64,000 nucleotides of DNA from Gp6-AA40 sp032156805 (GTDB taxonomy: Bacteria; Acidobacteriota; Vicinamibacteria; Vicinamibacterales; UBA2999). Shown in pieces: positions 51,201 to 59,211 of this stretch. The stretch covers positions 26,033 through 90,032 of the forward strand of contig JALDXQ010000005.1 of assembly GCA_032156805.1 (NCBI GenBank). The letters are read 5' to 3'. Made by a program: the position numbers and the translations under genes. Every line of letters starts with the position of its first letter. The first letter of the stretch is position 1. The notes beneath the pieces are model-generated. The model had not been told where the DNA came from. It ran no database searches and saw only the letters and a program-made list of their open reading frames with translations.

Positions 51201-53004
51201 GCGCCGCGTCCAGCGGCGTCGTGCTCCCGTAACTGCTGGTCGGGCCATACTCCACCTGACTGCTACCGGGCTCATCCGTCGTCCACGTGATCGTTGCGGT
51301 GTCAGTCGCTGCTGCTGCACTAACACTGCTGATCACAGGAGGGATAGTGTCGGGGACGACGCCCACGGGAATGTTCATGTCGTCAGCGATCTGCGAGAGC
51401 GTCCGCGCCTCGGCGTAGAACCGCAGATCGTCTACTCGTCCCTTGAAGAACTCTCCCCATAGTGGGTTGCCATTGTTCCCTGCGCCAATCGCCACTTCGT
51501 TGGCGTCAGTCAGCAGCGGCGAGGTCGCTGCGGTCGACGATGCGACGAGCACACCGTTCTTGTACAGAGCCACGGTTGTTCCGTTCTTCACCGCCGCCAC
51601 GTGCGTCCATTGCCCGACAGTTAGTGTGGTCGTCACTGCGCCGCCAGCACCGAAGTGGAGCGTCGTCCCGTTATGGGCGAGCAGCCATCCGTCGGCGCTA
51701 CCAGCTCCGCGTTGCCGCGCGGCAATGATGTGCCAGCCGCTTGGCAGCGCAGCGGGATTCACCCACGCCGACACGGTGAACGCCGTCGTGAAACGAAGGT
51801 CCGCGGCCGGCGCCCCTATCTCCAAGCGCCCGCTGCTGCCAGAGAACTGCATCGCCCTGCCCGTATGGCCCTGCGACGTCCTGGTTACACCGATGAGTGA
51901 CGCGTTGTTGCCACGGCCAGAGCCGTCGAAAGCGGTCGGTCCGCTCGCTTCCTCGAACCCGAATGCGGCAACAAGCGCCGGATTAGTCAAGGGATTGACG
52001 ACCCGGATTCGAACCAACTGGACCCGCGTCTGCCCGATGGCGTCGCGTGCAGTCACTCGCAGGGTATGCGGCCCGTTCGAGATGGTCGTGCTGTTCCAGC
52101 TGGTCTGGTACGGAGCAAAGAGATCCTCGAAGACCGTCACACCATCGATGGCAAATTCGACTGCGGTCACACCGAAGTCGTCGAAGGCATTCGCAGACAA
52201 CGTAGTCACGCCGGAGACTGTCGATAGATCGAACGGTGCGGTTGCACCCACCGTCGGAGGCGCGTCGCCATCGAGGACCGTCGCAACCTGCTGGAACCAG
52301 ACGTTGGCCATCCTCTCGTAGGCGGCATCATTCGGATGGATCCCAAACGAATCCCACTCCGACTGGGTCATACCTACGAGAGTCGCCATGTCGACGTGTG
52401 AAATCTTCCGTCCAAGAGCGGCGCGATCACCGACCAGCCCGGCGATGTGCGACGCGAATTCGGCGAAGTCCTCGGGATCCGCGTCGAACGCATTCGGCAC
52501 ACGCACCGGGATGATCGAGGCGACGATCACATGAGCCGTGGGCCGCACCTGGTGAATTCGATCGAGCAACTGCGCCAGGCGCTGTGTCGCCAGATCCACC
52601 GTGAGGTCTTGCAGCAAATCATTCGTGCCGATGTGCAAGAGGATGATGTCGGGGCTTGCGGCCGCCAGATAACCGTCGATGCCTGCAATGATCTGGTCGA
52701 TCCGGAAGCCGCCATGGCCTTCGTGGTTGCGGTCTATCGATGCGGGTCCGTCAGCCAGCGACCCTACGAAGTCAACATTGAAGCCCGCTGTGGTGAGTTC
52801 ATTCCACAACCTCTCCCGATACCCTGGGTATCCCCCGGGAGGGTTGATGTCGTTCACCCCCTGCGTGATCGAATCGCCTAGAGGCAGGATGCGCACGGGG
52901 GTCTGCGCCGACACGGCCTGAACACCCGCGATGAAGAGCACCACCGACAGCGCGAATATGGTCCAGGTTCGCCGGCGTTCAGCAGTCATTCGTAAGCTGT
53001 ACAT
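48238..53004 (-). CDS. Giant secreted SGNH hydrolase with FN3-like and LamG-like repeats
   Basis: 1588 aa from the ATG at 53004 (52989 possible). A signal peptide (FALSVVLFIAGVQAVSA) precedes an SGNH/GDSL esterase domain (about residues 35-240) with nucleophile Ser45 in LPLGDSITQG, Asn128 in HIGTNDLL and His223 in GIHPNDAAYE. The usual Asp three residues before that His is Phe, so catalysis may be altered. An Ig-like segment follows (about 250-345), then five LamG/concanavalin-like modules (first LVAAFGFEEASG) and two FN3-like modules (ATITWTTDEPGSSQVEYG). Residues about 563-1052 and 1083-1572 are encoded by an identical 1471-bp repeat. No PEP-CTERM tail. It probably binds and de-esterifies extracellular polysaccharide. 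A sigma-54-like match lies upstream. Confidence 0.88.
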   Translation of the reverse strand: MYSLRMTAERRRTWTIFALSVVLFIAGVQAVSAQTPVRILPLGDSITQGVNDINPPGGYPGYRERLWNELTTAGFNVDFVGSLADGPASIDRNHEGHGGFRIDQIIAGIDGYLAAASPDIILLHIGTNDLLQDLTVDLATQRLAQLLDRIHQVRPTAHVIVASIIPVRVPNAFDADPEDFAEFASHIAGLVGDRAALGRKISHVDMATLVGMTQSEWDSFGIHPNDAAYERMANVWFQQVATVLDGDAPPTVGATAPFDLSTVSGVTTLSANAFDDFGVTAVEFAIDGVTVFEDLFAPYQTSWNSTTISNGPHTLRVTARDAIGQTRVQLVRIRVVNPLTNPALVAAFGFEEASGPTAFDGSGRGNNASLIGVTRTSQGHTGRAMQFSGSSGRLEIGAPAADLRFTTAFTVSAWVNPAALPSGWHIIAARQRGAGSADGWLLAHNGTTLHFGAGGAVTTTLTVGQWTHVAAVKNGTTVALYKNGVLVASSTAATSPLLTDANEVAIGAGNNGNPLWGEFFKGRVDDLRFYAEARTLSQIADDMNIPVGVVPDTIPPVISSVSAAAATDTATITWTTDEPGSSQVEYGPTSSYGSTTPLDAALMTSHSVTLTGLSANTVYHYRVRSRDANLNEATSGDHTFMTTSGAPTLVAAYGFEETSGTTAVDSAGNDNPGTLLNGVARTAGRYGLGLTLDGVNDRVTVASAGALNPGTGPFTVGVWVRTSGTTVQRIVGKRSVCTGGTSFWNLQVLPSGVAAAEVNDVSNNYLGLTGARLINDGQWHYVTMVRNNLTMQVYVDGILDVSGTSSVPIDVTNTAQMEIGTLCNGSPFNGMLDEVRYYSGALSPSQIQEAMATGVVSGTPGSTLVAAYNFDAGSGPTAADQSGQGNTLLLTNTTWATQGHTNGALQFNGTSSRAELPVPAVNFGFTTAFTISLWVNPTTLPTGWHMIAARQLGTGASDSWFLAHNGTSLRFSAGGGVATTVTAGQWTHVAAVKNGTTVALYKNGVLAASLSTATSPLATDANEVGIGAGNNGNPLWQEFFHGRIDDLRFYSEARTPSQIAGDMSTAVGAVSDTVPPVISDVSAAAATDTATITWTTDEPGSSQVEYGPTSSYGSTTPLDAALMTSHSVTLTGLSANTVYHYRVRSRDANLNEATSGDHTFMTTSGAPTLVAAYGFEETSGTTAVDSAGNDNPGTLLNGVARTAGRYGLGLTLDGVNDRVTVASAGALNPGTGPFTVGVWVRTSGTTVQRIVGKRSVCTGGTSFWNLQVLPSGVAAAEVNDVSNNYLGLTGARLINDGQWHYVTMVRNNLTMQVYVDGILDVSGTSSVPIDVTNTAQMEIGTLCNGSPFNGMLDEVRYYSGALSPSQIQEAMATGVVSGTPGSTLVAAYNFDAGSGPTAADQSGQGNTLLLTNTTWATQGHTNGALQFNGTSSRAELPVPAVNFGFTTAFTISLWVNPTTLPTGWHMIAARQLGTGASDSWFLAHNGTSLRFSAGGGVATTVTAGQWTHVAAVKNGTTVALYKNGVLAASLSTATSPLATDANEVGIGAGNNGNPLWQEFFHGRIDDLRFYSEGRSLEQVQDDLATPVG
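48288..49758 (-). repeat. 1471-bp intragenic direct repeat, unit A
   Basis: Line-by-line comparison shows no difference from 49848-51318 (period 1560 nt; an 89-bp unique spacer at 49759-49847 separates the units). It encodes an FN3-like and two LamG-like modules. Confidence 0.9.
49848..51318 (-). repeat. 1471-bp intragenic direct repeat, unit B
   Basis: Identical to 48288-49758. A third, clearly diverged LamG-like module follows at about 51380-51980, which suggests that an older module expansion preceded the recent duplication. Confidence 0.9.
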
Positions 53005-53096
53005 AGTCTTTGTCGATTCGAACGAAAGGAGGGTGCGCAACGAACGTGAGCGATCCGCACGACATCGCGCGGCGATGCCGGGGCACGTCAGCCCGC

Positions 53097-53112
53097 GGCA
53101 AAACACGAGCCG
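53097..53112 (-). promoter_or_regulatory. Candidate sigma-54 promoter of the giant SGNH/LamG gene
   Basis: Minus strand CGGCTCGTGTTTTGCC: GGC and CG of the -24 box and TTGC of the -12 box at correct spacing, but the first base is C rather than T and the last is C rather than A/T. It lies 93 nt before the ATG at 53004. Confidence 0.4.
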
Positions 53113-53167
53113 ATGCTATCGGAAGTCCGATGCTGGCGCTTGCTGACGAAAAAACGCGTTCGTTCGT

Positions 53168-54841
53168 TCACTGGATGGGCGACGACGCAGTCGGCATTTG
53201 GCTTCGGTCGCGATACCCGACGACTCGGGCTGGGTTGCCGACGGCGATTGCATAGGGCGGAATGTCCCTCAACACGACCGAGCCGGCGCCGATAACTGCC
53301 CCCGTTCCGATGTGTACTCCGGAGAGCACGATGACCCCGTGACCGAGCCACGCGCCGTCCCCGATAGTGATAGGTCCTTTTGTGCTCAACTCTTGGTTCA
53401 TGATCAGGACGTTGGGATCCACGCCGTGGTTGAAGGAATAGAAGGCGCATCGCGGAGCAATCTCGACATGCTGACCGACGCGTATATCAGCGAGGATGGC
53501 ATTGAGCGTGCACCCGGGCTGAATGTGTGTCCCCCTGCCCACGATTAGGCGAGCACCCAATGCGGTGTGGACGAAGGCGTCGCCGTAAATCTGAACGCCA
53601 TCGTTGAGGTCGACGTCTCCCGCGTCCTTTCCAGCACGCACGATGACGTTGTCGCCGATGTAGACGTGGGCACCCAGGCTGAGTCCGGGGTGAGTCAACC
53701 ACGCGGTGTGCGCGACAAATCCGCGGGGATGAAGGCCGGATAAGGAGGCACGGGCATGATACGGCCCGGTGCCAACGGAGGCGAAACGCGAGGCAATACG
53801 ACCGAACCCTCGCGGACCGGCGAACCGTACCCAGAATCGCCGCCATCTGGGCACGACTCCTTCCCAGAGCCGTCGCATCATCCACACGGCAGTAGCCTCA
53901 CGCCCAACCGTTCGAATCCGGGGCCCGAATCGCAGCGCGACCGGGGATCCGAAACCGTTGACCACCCCCTGTAGCACGCCGACCTGCCAGCCGCAGTGCC
54001 ATACCCAGTCCTCCCACTCGAGCCGGTTCTGCACCTTCGGCAGAGTTTTCGCGAGCCGGAGCCAGTTTCTGAGATACGGCTTCCAGGCAGCAATGCCGGG
54101 CCCATCTCCGTCGCGGTACCGTTCGGCCAGAAGGACGTTGTAACGCGCCCAGTGACGTATCTGATGGAATCTGCCGCCCATGCTGGGCCGCATGCGCACA
54201 TGAACGATCGCCTCTGCGACAAACTCTATTTGGCAACCGGCCTTCTGCACTCTGAAGCAGTATTCCGTATCCTCGAGGAACGCAAACGTCTCGTCAAACC
54301 CGCCGATCTGCTCATGCAGGGCGCGCCTGATTGCCAACGTGCCGCCACCTGCGTGCGAGAAGAATGGCGGATACCATGCCTTCTGGAGTCCAGTGCGCTG
54401 TTTGTGGTCGGCATGCCTTGCAGCGATCGACGCGGGGTTGAGTCTCGCATAATCGACGCAACATGCTACGCAGTCAAATCTGATCAGCGCGTCCCTGATT
54501 GCGGCCAGCCAGCCGGTTCCTACCACATCGTCAGCATCGCAAAATGCGATCAACGATCCTCTGGCGGCGTTGACCCCTGCATTCCGGGCATAAGATCTTC
54601 CTACTCGCTCGCACGCCTTGACCACGCGGAGCCCGGGAATCCTGCCTGTGTATCGTCCCACGATTGCCATCGACTCGTCGGTTGAGCGATTGTCGACAAC
54701 GACGACCTCCCACGGTTCCGATAAGCGCTGCGCTTCCAAGGCCTGCAACTGCTCTGCGATCGTCGAGGCCGCGTTGTAGCACGGCAACACCACGCTGACG
54801 ATCGAACTGTCCCCCGGATCCTTTCCTGGCACGCTCGTCAC
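53168..54841 (-). CDS. Glycosyltransferase family 2 fused to an LbH acetyltransferase
   Basis: 557 aa from a GTG at 54841, 2 nt after the previous stop; a longer frame to 54892 overlaps the deacetylase gene and is disfavoured. The N-terminal GT2 domain (about residues 10-240) has VSVVLPCYNAASTIAEQL, VVVVDNRSTDESMA and GSLIAFCDADDVVGTGWL (DADD), with GGFDETFAFLEDTEYCFR for acceptor binding. A linker of about 140 residues leads to a C-terminal left-handed beta-helix domain (about 380-545) with LSLGAHVYIGDNVIVRAG, ADIRVGQHVEIAPRCAFYS and GAVIGAGSVVLRD and a maltose-acetyltransferase-like NHGVDPN loop. One protein may add a sugar and acetylate it. The fusion is uncommon. Confidence 0.88.
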   Translation of the reverse strand: MTSVPGKDPGDSSIVSVVLPCYNAASTIAEQLQALEAQRLSEPWEVVVVDNRSTDESMAIVGRYTGRIPGLRVVKACERVGRSYARNAGVNAARGSLIAFCDADDVVGTGWLAAIRDALIRFDCVACCVDYARLNPASIAARHADHKQRTGLQKAWYPPFFSHAGGGTLAIRRALHEQIGGFDETFAFLEDTEYCFRVQKAGCQIEFVAEAIVHVRMRPSMGGRFHQIRHWARYNVLLAERYRDGDGPGIAAWKPYLRNWLRLAKTLPKVQNRLEWEDWVWHCGWQVGVLQGVVNGFGSPVALRFGPRIRTVGREATAVWMMRRLWEGVVPRWRRFWVRFAGPRGFGRIASRFASVGTGPYHARASLSGLHPRGFVAHTAWLTHPGLSLGAHVYIGDNVIVRAGKDAGDVDLNDGVQIYGDAFVHTALGARLIVGRGTHIQPGCTLNAILADIRVGQHVEIAPRCAFYSFNHGVDPNVLIMNQELSTKGPITIGDGAWLGHGVIVLSGVHIGTGAVIGAGSVVLRDIPPYAIAVGNPARVVGYRDRSQMPTASSPIQ

Positions 54842-54843
54842 TG

Positions 54844-55590
54844 TCAGTACTCTGCCTTCTTGAACCACAGCACTCTGTGCGGCGTTCCGCACTGTATCAA
54901 CTCGGGCACCGTCACGAAACGGAATCTGCCGTGAAGGTGTGCCAACGCGCGCTCCAGTGCCTCCAGCATCGATTCCCGGTTGACGTGGGCCGGCCGCTCG
55001 AGCTTCGGGCCGCGATGCGGTGTGCCGTGATCGAACAGCGCGTCGTGCAGGAGCACCATACTCCCAGGTCGAATCGATTCAACGAGACGATTGGACATCA
55101 GCGCCGCATCCGGCTCGAACCAATCGCCGACGTCGACGTTCCAGCTGACAACCTCGTAGCCGAGCCAGAATGCATCGAGACGAGCGGCCACGCTCTGCTC
55201 CCCGTAAGGCGGCCGTACGAGGCGCTGCGCGTACGGAGCCAGCACTCGCGCGCAGGCGCGTATCTGCTGACGTCGCTCCCGGCCGGTCATCAGGCGAAAG
55301 GAGGAATGCTCCCATGAATGGACGCCGATGGAGTGGCCTGCCTCCCCAATGGCCTTGACAAGGTCCGGGCGCTTCTCCGCCGCCTGTCCCACCATGAAGA
55401 ACGTGGCACGCGCATCGTATCGCTTCAGGACCGCTGCCACCCGAGGTGTGTATTCCGGATGAGGGCCATCGTCGAACGTCAGCGCAGCGACAGGCTCCCG
55501 CGTGATGACACTGGTCAGACTGCCAATCGCCTTTTTTATCGCAACCTTTGCTGGTTTGCTCACGCGGGCGACGGTGTTCGAACGGGGCAT
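54844..55590 (-). CDS. Polysaccharide deacetylase (CE4)
   Basis: 248 aa from the ATG at 55590. It carries the full CE4 motif set: VAALTFDDGPHPEYTP (motif 1), IGVHSWEHSSFRLM (HxxxH metal motif), RLVRPPYGEQS (motif 3), VSWNVDVGDW (motif 4) and SMVLLHDALFDHG (motif 5). Of the four deacetylase-like proteins in the window this is the only one with all canonical motifs. It lacks an evident signal peptide, having a basic N-terminus (KPAKVAIKKAIGSLT). It probably removes an N-acetyl group from the glycan or its lipid-linked unit. It ends 2 nt before the GT2-acetyltransferase start and begins 40 nt after the Wzt gene. Confidence 0.92.
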   Translation of the reverse strand: MPRSNTVARVSKPAKVAIKKAIGSLTSVITREPVAALTFDDGPHPEYTPRVAAVLKRYDARATFFMVGQAAEKRPDLVKAIGEAGHSIGVHSWEHSSFRLMTGRERRQQIRACARVLAPYAQRLVRPPYGEQSVAARLDAFWLGYEVVSWNVDVGDWFEPDAALMSNRLVESIRPGSMVLLHDALFDHGTPHRGPKLERPAHVNRESMLEALERALAHLHGRFRFVTVPELIQCGTPHRVLWFKKAEY

Positions 55591-55630
55591 CACTATTTCT
55601 CTAGACGGCTGCGTTTCCGATGGCGGCGCC

Positions 55631-56944
55631 CTATTTTCCTGCTGCCACCGTCGCTACGCCCGACCTCGTCGTCCAGCGCAGGAGTGGCCGCATTACGCCG
55701 GGAATCGGACGCGAGTAGTCCCCTCTCGCTGTGTCCTTCGCGTTTAGCGGATCCACGACACGAAAAACCACGGCGTCCCGGGCATGCAAATGCGGCATTT
55801 CAGGTTCGAGCGTCATGATCACAGGGTCGACCGACATGCTTCCCTCGGCTAGCAAGTTGCCGGGAATCCATCCCGTGCTGACGTACCGACCCGGAGACCG
55901 TCTTCGACCCCTGAACGTGGGATCGACGTCCTGCGCCACGAACAGAACCACACCGTCCTCGTTTCGAAGCACGAAATGCGGATGGAGAATATAGCCCTCT
56001 TCGAGGACTTCGTACTCGAGCTCTATCCCCACGCCTCGACGGATGTCGATCACGTCGATCAGATCACCATCCTCAGACCGGACCCGCACGGCTCGGAGGC
56101 GCACCACACCGTCCCCCGGGGCCTCCGAGGGGTCTGACCATTCACGAACGGATGAAGTAGTGACTCCGGCACTGAGATAGGCACTTGCCACGTGATGCGG
56201 CTGACCATCGAGCTTCAGCTCACCTCTTTCGAGCAGGACGCAGCGACTCGAGAGTCGCGTCACCGCTTGCATGTTGTGGGACACGAACAGCACGGTTCGA
56301 CCATGTCGGCTGGCGTCGTCCATCTTGTCGAGACACTTTCTTTGAAAAGCCGCATCTCCGACCGCCAGGACCTCGTCGACGACCAGTATTTCCGGTTCGA
56401 GGTGCGCCGCCACGGCAAACGCGAGCCGAACGTACATACCACTGCTGTACCGCTTGACCGGCGTATCCAGGAACTTTTCGATCTCGCCGAAGCTGACGAT
56501 CTCGTCGAACTTGCGCCGGATCTCTACACGGCTCATGCCCAGGATGGCGCCGTTCATGAAGATGTTCTCCCGACCAGTTAGCTCGGGATGAAAGCCCGTG
56601 CCCACCTCGAGGAGACTCGCGGTGCGACCGCGCAAGCGGATTCGTCCTTCGGTTGGCTCCGTAATTCGGCTCAAGATCTTCAAGAGGGTGGATTTTCCGG
56701 CTCCGTTGCGTCCGATGATCCCGACGACTTCACCCTGCTTAATCTCCAGATCGATGTTCCGGAGCGCCCAGAAGGATTCTCGAGTGATCGACTGGTTCGA
56801 CTGGTTGGACTTCCGACGCACCCAGCGCCACGGACTGCGGATCGCCCGCTCGACGACGTGGCGAAACCCCGGATCCCTGTCCGCTTGATGAGAAATGATG
56901 TACCGCTTGGACAGCTTCTCGAACGTGACGATGGCGTCATTCAC
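55631..56944 (-). CDS. wzt: ABC transporter ATP-binding protein, polysaccharide exporter (Wzt)
   Basis: 437 aa with a GTG start. Walker A is GIIGRNGAGKSTLLK near residue 78, the signature is VKRYSSGMYVRLAFA, and Walker B is PEILVVDEVLAVGDAAF. An N-terminal extension of about 50 residues precedes the ATPase core (KRYIISHQADRDPGFRH), which is typical of teichoic/O-antigen exporters. The C-terminal 190 residues form a Wzt_C-like carbohydrate-binding beta domain (GVGIELEYEVLEEGYILHPH), the part that recognises the modified chain end. With Wzm it exports a complete polysaccharide across the inner membrane. The presence of this exporter beside Wzy/Wzz-type genes suggests two glycans or a mixed pathway. 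Confidence 0.93.
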   Translation of the reverse strand: MNDAIVTFEKLSKRYIISHQADRDPGFRHVVERAIRSPWRWVRRKSNQSNQSITRESFWALRNIDLEIKQGEVVGIIGRNGAGKSTLLKILSRITEPTEGRIRLRGRTASLLEVGTGFHPELTGRENIFMNGAILGMSRVEIRRKFDEIVSFGEIEKFLDTPVKRYSSGMYVRLAFAVAAHLEPEILVVDEVLAVGDAAFQRKCLDKMDDASRHGRTVLFVSHNMQAVTRLSSRCVLLERGELKLDGQPHHVASAYLSAGVTTSSVREWSDPSEAPGDGVVRLRAVRVRSEDGDLIDVIDIRRGVGIELEYEVLEEGYILHPHFVLRNEDGVVLFVAQDVDPTFRGRRRSPGRYVSTGWIPGNLLAEGSMSVDPVIMTLEPEMPHLHARDAVVFRVVDPLNAKDTARGDYSRPIPGVMRPLLRWTTRSGVATVAAGK

Positions 56945-56983
56945 GACGTGAACGTCCGCAGCAGTGGTGGTGATGGGAAACGG

Positions 56984-57802
56984 TCAAATGACATCGGCGA
57001 ACGTCCGCTCCGTTTTCCGAAAGTATCTGATACCGCTCACGAGCAAGAAAACGACCACGGAGAGCGAGATGAGCGTGCTCGGCCAGTGCAGCTGCGCGGC
57101 ACCGGCGAGCAGAGACCACCGAAACCCATCGATGATACCGACCATGGGATTCATCGCGTAGAGAAGCCGCCACTCCGCAGGGACGACGTTGCTCGAAAAC
57201 CCCACCGGCGAGATGTAGAGACCGAACTGGACGACGAAAGGCACGATGTAACGGAAATCGCGATAGCGAACCATCAGCGCCGAGATCCACAACCCTATGC
57301 CGAAGGACGCACTGAACGCCATCATCAGGAACAGCGGCAGCAGCACCACCCGCCAATCAGGGTATACGCCGTACCACGCCATCATCAACGCGAGCAGGCC
57401 AGCAGACAGCAACAAGTCGACGAAGCTCGTAAGGACGCTGCTGGCCGGAATCGTCATTCGTGGAAAGTACACCTTCGAAATCAACCCCGAGTTTCCCACC
57501 AGGCTGTTGCCGCTCTCCGACAGAGCGCTCGCGAAAAAAAACCAGGGGATGGTGCCGCAGAGCACGAAGATCGGATAGGGAACGCCATTGGAGGGCATCT
57601 TCGCGAGTTTGCCGAAGACGATCGTGAGAACCACCATGCTGAGAACTGGTCGCACGAGTGACCATGTCGCTCCTACAATTGTCTGCTTATAGCGGACGAG
57701 GAGATCTCGCCAGGCGAGGAAGAAGAACAACTCACGATAGCGCCACAGATCTTTCCAGTACTGGCGCTCCGTACGCCCCGCTTCGATAACCAGCTCTTGC
57801 AT
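56984..57802 (-). CDS. wzm: ABC transporter permease, polysaccharide exporter (Wzm)
   Basis: 272 aa with six membrane segments. The N-terminal YRELFFFLAWRDLLVRYKQT is the typical cytoplasmic gate motif of ABC-2 polysaccharide permeases; LSMVVLTIVFGKLAKMP, PYPIFVLCGTIPWFFFASAL and STLISLSVVVFLLVSGI are membrane parts. The VQFGLYISPVGFSSNVVP and LLYAMNPMVGIIDGFRW segments are conserved in the family. It pairs with the Wzt ATPase encoded 39 nt downstream. Both probably export an O-antigen-like or capsular chain carrying a terminal modification. Confidence 0.93.
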   Translation of the reverse strand: MQELVIEAGRTERQYWKDLWRYRELFFFLAWRDLLVRYKQTIVGATWSLVRPVLSMVVLTIVFGKLAKMPSNGVPYPIFVLCGTIPWFFFASALSESGNSLVGNSGLISKVYFPRMTIPASSVLTSFVDLLLSAGLLALMMAWYGVYPDWRVVLLPLFLMMAFSASFGIGLWISALMVRYRDFRYIVPFVVQFGLYISPVGFSSNVVPAEWRLLYAMNPMVGIIDGFRWSLLAGAAQLHWPSTLISLSVVVFLLVSGIRYFRKTERTFADVI

Positions 57803-57843
57803 CGAGACTCAGACCCTCTGCAGCCGGAGTGTCACGTCACGAG

Positions 57844-59211
57844 TCATGATCGTGATCGCTCCATACTAACCACCGTATGTGAACCCCGGGCGTCCAACGG
57901 TTTCAACAGTGCCACGTTCTCGAGCTCCCGTGCTGCTCCCTCGATCAATCTGAACGGCAGATCAGCGCGCTCAGCGATGTCGAGCAACGTCTTCGACCCG
58001 TCGGAGAGATTCAACACCCAGAGCAGCGCCATGTGCCTCGCGTCGAGACCTACGCCGCCAGTGGAACGATACAAACCTCGTTTGCCAAGCTGCGGTTCTC
58101 CCTTCGGGGAAAGGTTCACGCACCGGCGGTTGCCTTCGAGCAGATGCACGAGATCGGTCAGCAGCTCGAGCGCCTCTCCGAGACGCGGCGCGCGCACGAA
58201 CTCGAGATTGTCGTCCGAAGTGTGATACTCGGGGTACGTGCCGTGCGGCGTTCGCATCAGGCAGCCCACTGGAAGGTTGAACGCCGGCGAGCAGTACTGG
58301 CGTTCGTCGTAACCGTACGGCTCGAAGTCACGGGTCTGGCTCGCCTCACACGACTTCAAGAGGTGCACCATCGCGCGATCGATCGCCGCCGTGCTTCGCC
58401 GCGAGCGCTTGTAGGTGAAGGGGCCGGGGTCACCGATGCCTGTAAGTACCAGTCCATGTCGAATGCGGCCCACCCGCTCCTCATTGCGGGCCAGCCACGC
58501 GATCGGTCCGATCGTGCCAGGCATAAACAAGAAGCGATATGAGTAACGGCGAGGGACCCTGCTCACGTAGCGGGCGAGAAAAGCAGCGACAACGAGGCCG
58601 GACAAGTTATCGTTGGCGAGGGACGGGTGACAGCAGTGCGCATGGAACAGCACTTCCTGCTGGGACTCACCCGGAATCAAGAGCTCTCCGTAAGTAAGGC
58701 TGCCGTCGGCGAGCGTGCCGTCGATCACCACGTCGTACTCATCGGCTTCCAGTGCTCGGAGCTGCCGGTCGGTGAGACAGAAGCCCCATGTCTCATGGTG
58801 GTACGACGTCCGATACGGAATTGCGTCGGGCCGATCGGGCAGCGAGTGCAAACGCGGCCGCAACTCGTCGAGCGTCATTCGCGCACGCACCGGCGTGCTG
58901 TACTGGACGATGTGCAGGTTGTGTGTGAGGAAATCGACGACCCGCTCGCCACGGCTGTTCGCGATGTAGGCGTCGCGAACGTTCCACTCCCGGGGAACCA
59001 CCCAATCGAACACCTGAGTCCCCGAAGGGATTTCGTGCACCGCAAGCGGGATCATCTCGCCAAGCACCTGAAGCGTCTTGCGCACGCCGTCACCGGTGAG
59101 GCTTCGGCAGATGGGATAGAGCCGGGCTGCGAGCGCGTGCATCCGATCGCCGATAGAGGTTGCGGCTTCAGAAACGTCATTCAAAGAAGCGGCGGCGGAG
59201 ACGTCGCTCAT
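57844..59211 (-). CDS. DUF4910/DUF2172-type aminopeptidase-like protein
   Basis: 455 aa. The family's zinc-site signature is HAHCCHPSLANDNLSGLVV, followed by SYRFLFMPGTIGPIAWLA, YGYDERQYCSPAFNLPVG and MRTPHGTYPEYHTSDDNLEF (His/Asp ligands). The C-terminus is a winged-helix-like domain (LLDIAERADLPFRLIEGAA). These M28-related proteins recur in polysaccharide and flagellin-glycosylation loci but their substrate is untested. A role in trimming an amino-acid or acyl substituent is possible. The ATG overlaps the SDR stop as ATGA, so it is translationally coupled to the SDR. The gap to Wzm is 41 nt. Confidence 0.85.
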   Translation of the reverse strand: MSDVSAAASLNDVSEAATSIGDRMHALAARLYPICRSLTGDGVRKTLQVLGEMIPLAVHEIPSGTQVFDWVVPREWNVRDAYIANSRGERVVDFLTHNLHIVQYSTPVRARMTLDELRPRLHSLPDRPDAIPYRTSYHHETWGFCLTDRQLRALEADEYDVVIDGTLADGSLTYGELLIPGESQQEVLFHAHCCHPSLANDNLSGLVVAAFLARYVSRVPRRYSYRFLFMPGTIGPIAWLARNEERVGRIRHGLVLTGIGDPGPFTYKRSRRSTAAIDRAMVHLLKSCEASQTRDFEPYGYDERQYCSPAFNLPVGCLMRTPHGTYPEYHTSDDNLEFVRAPRLGEALELLTDLVHLLEGNRRCVNLSPKGEPQLGKRGLYRSTGGVGLDARHMALLWVLNLSDGSKTLLDIAERADLPFRLIEGAARELENVALLKPLDARGSHTVVSMERSRS

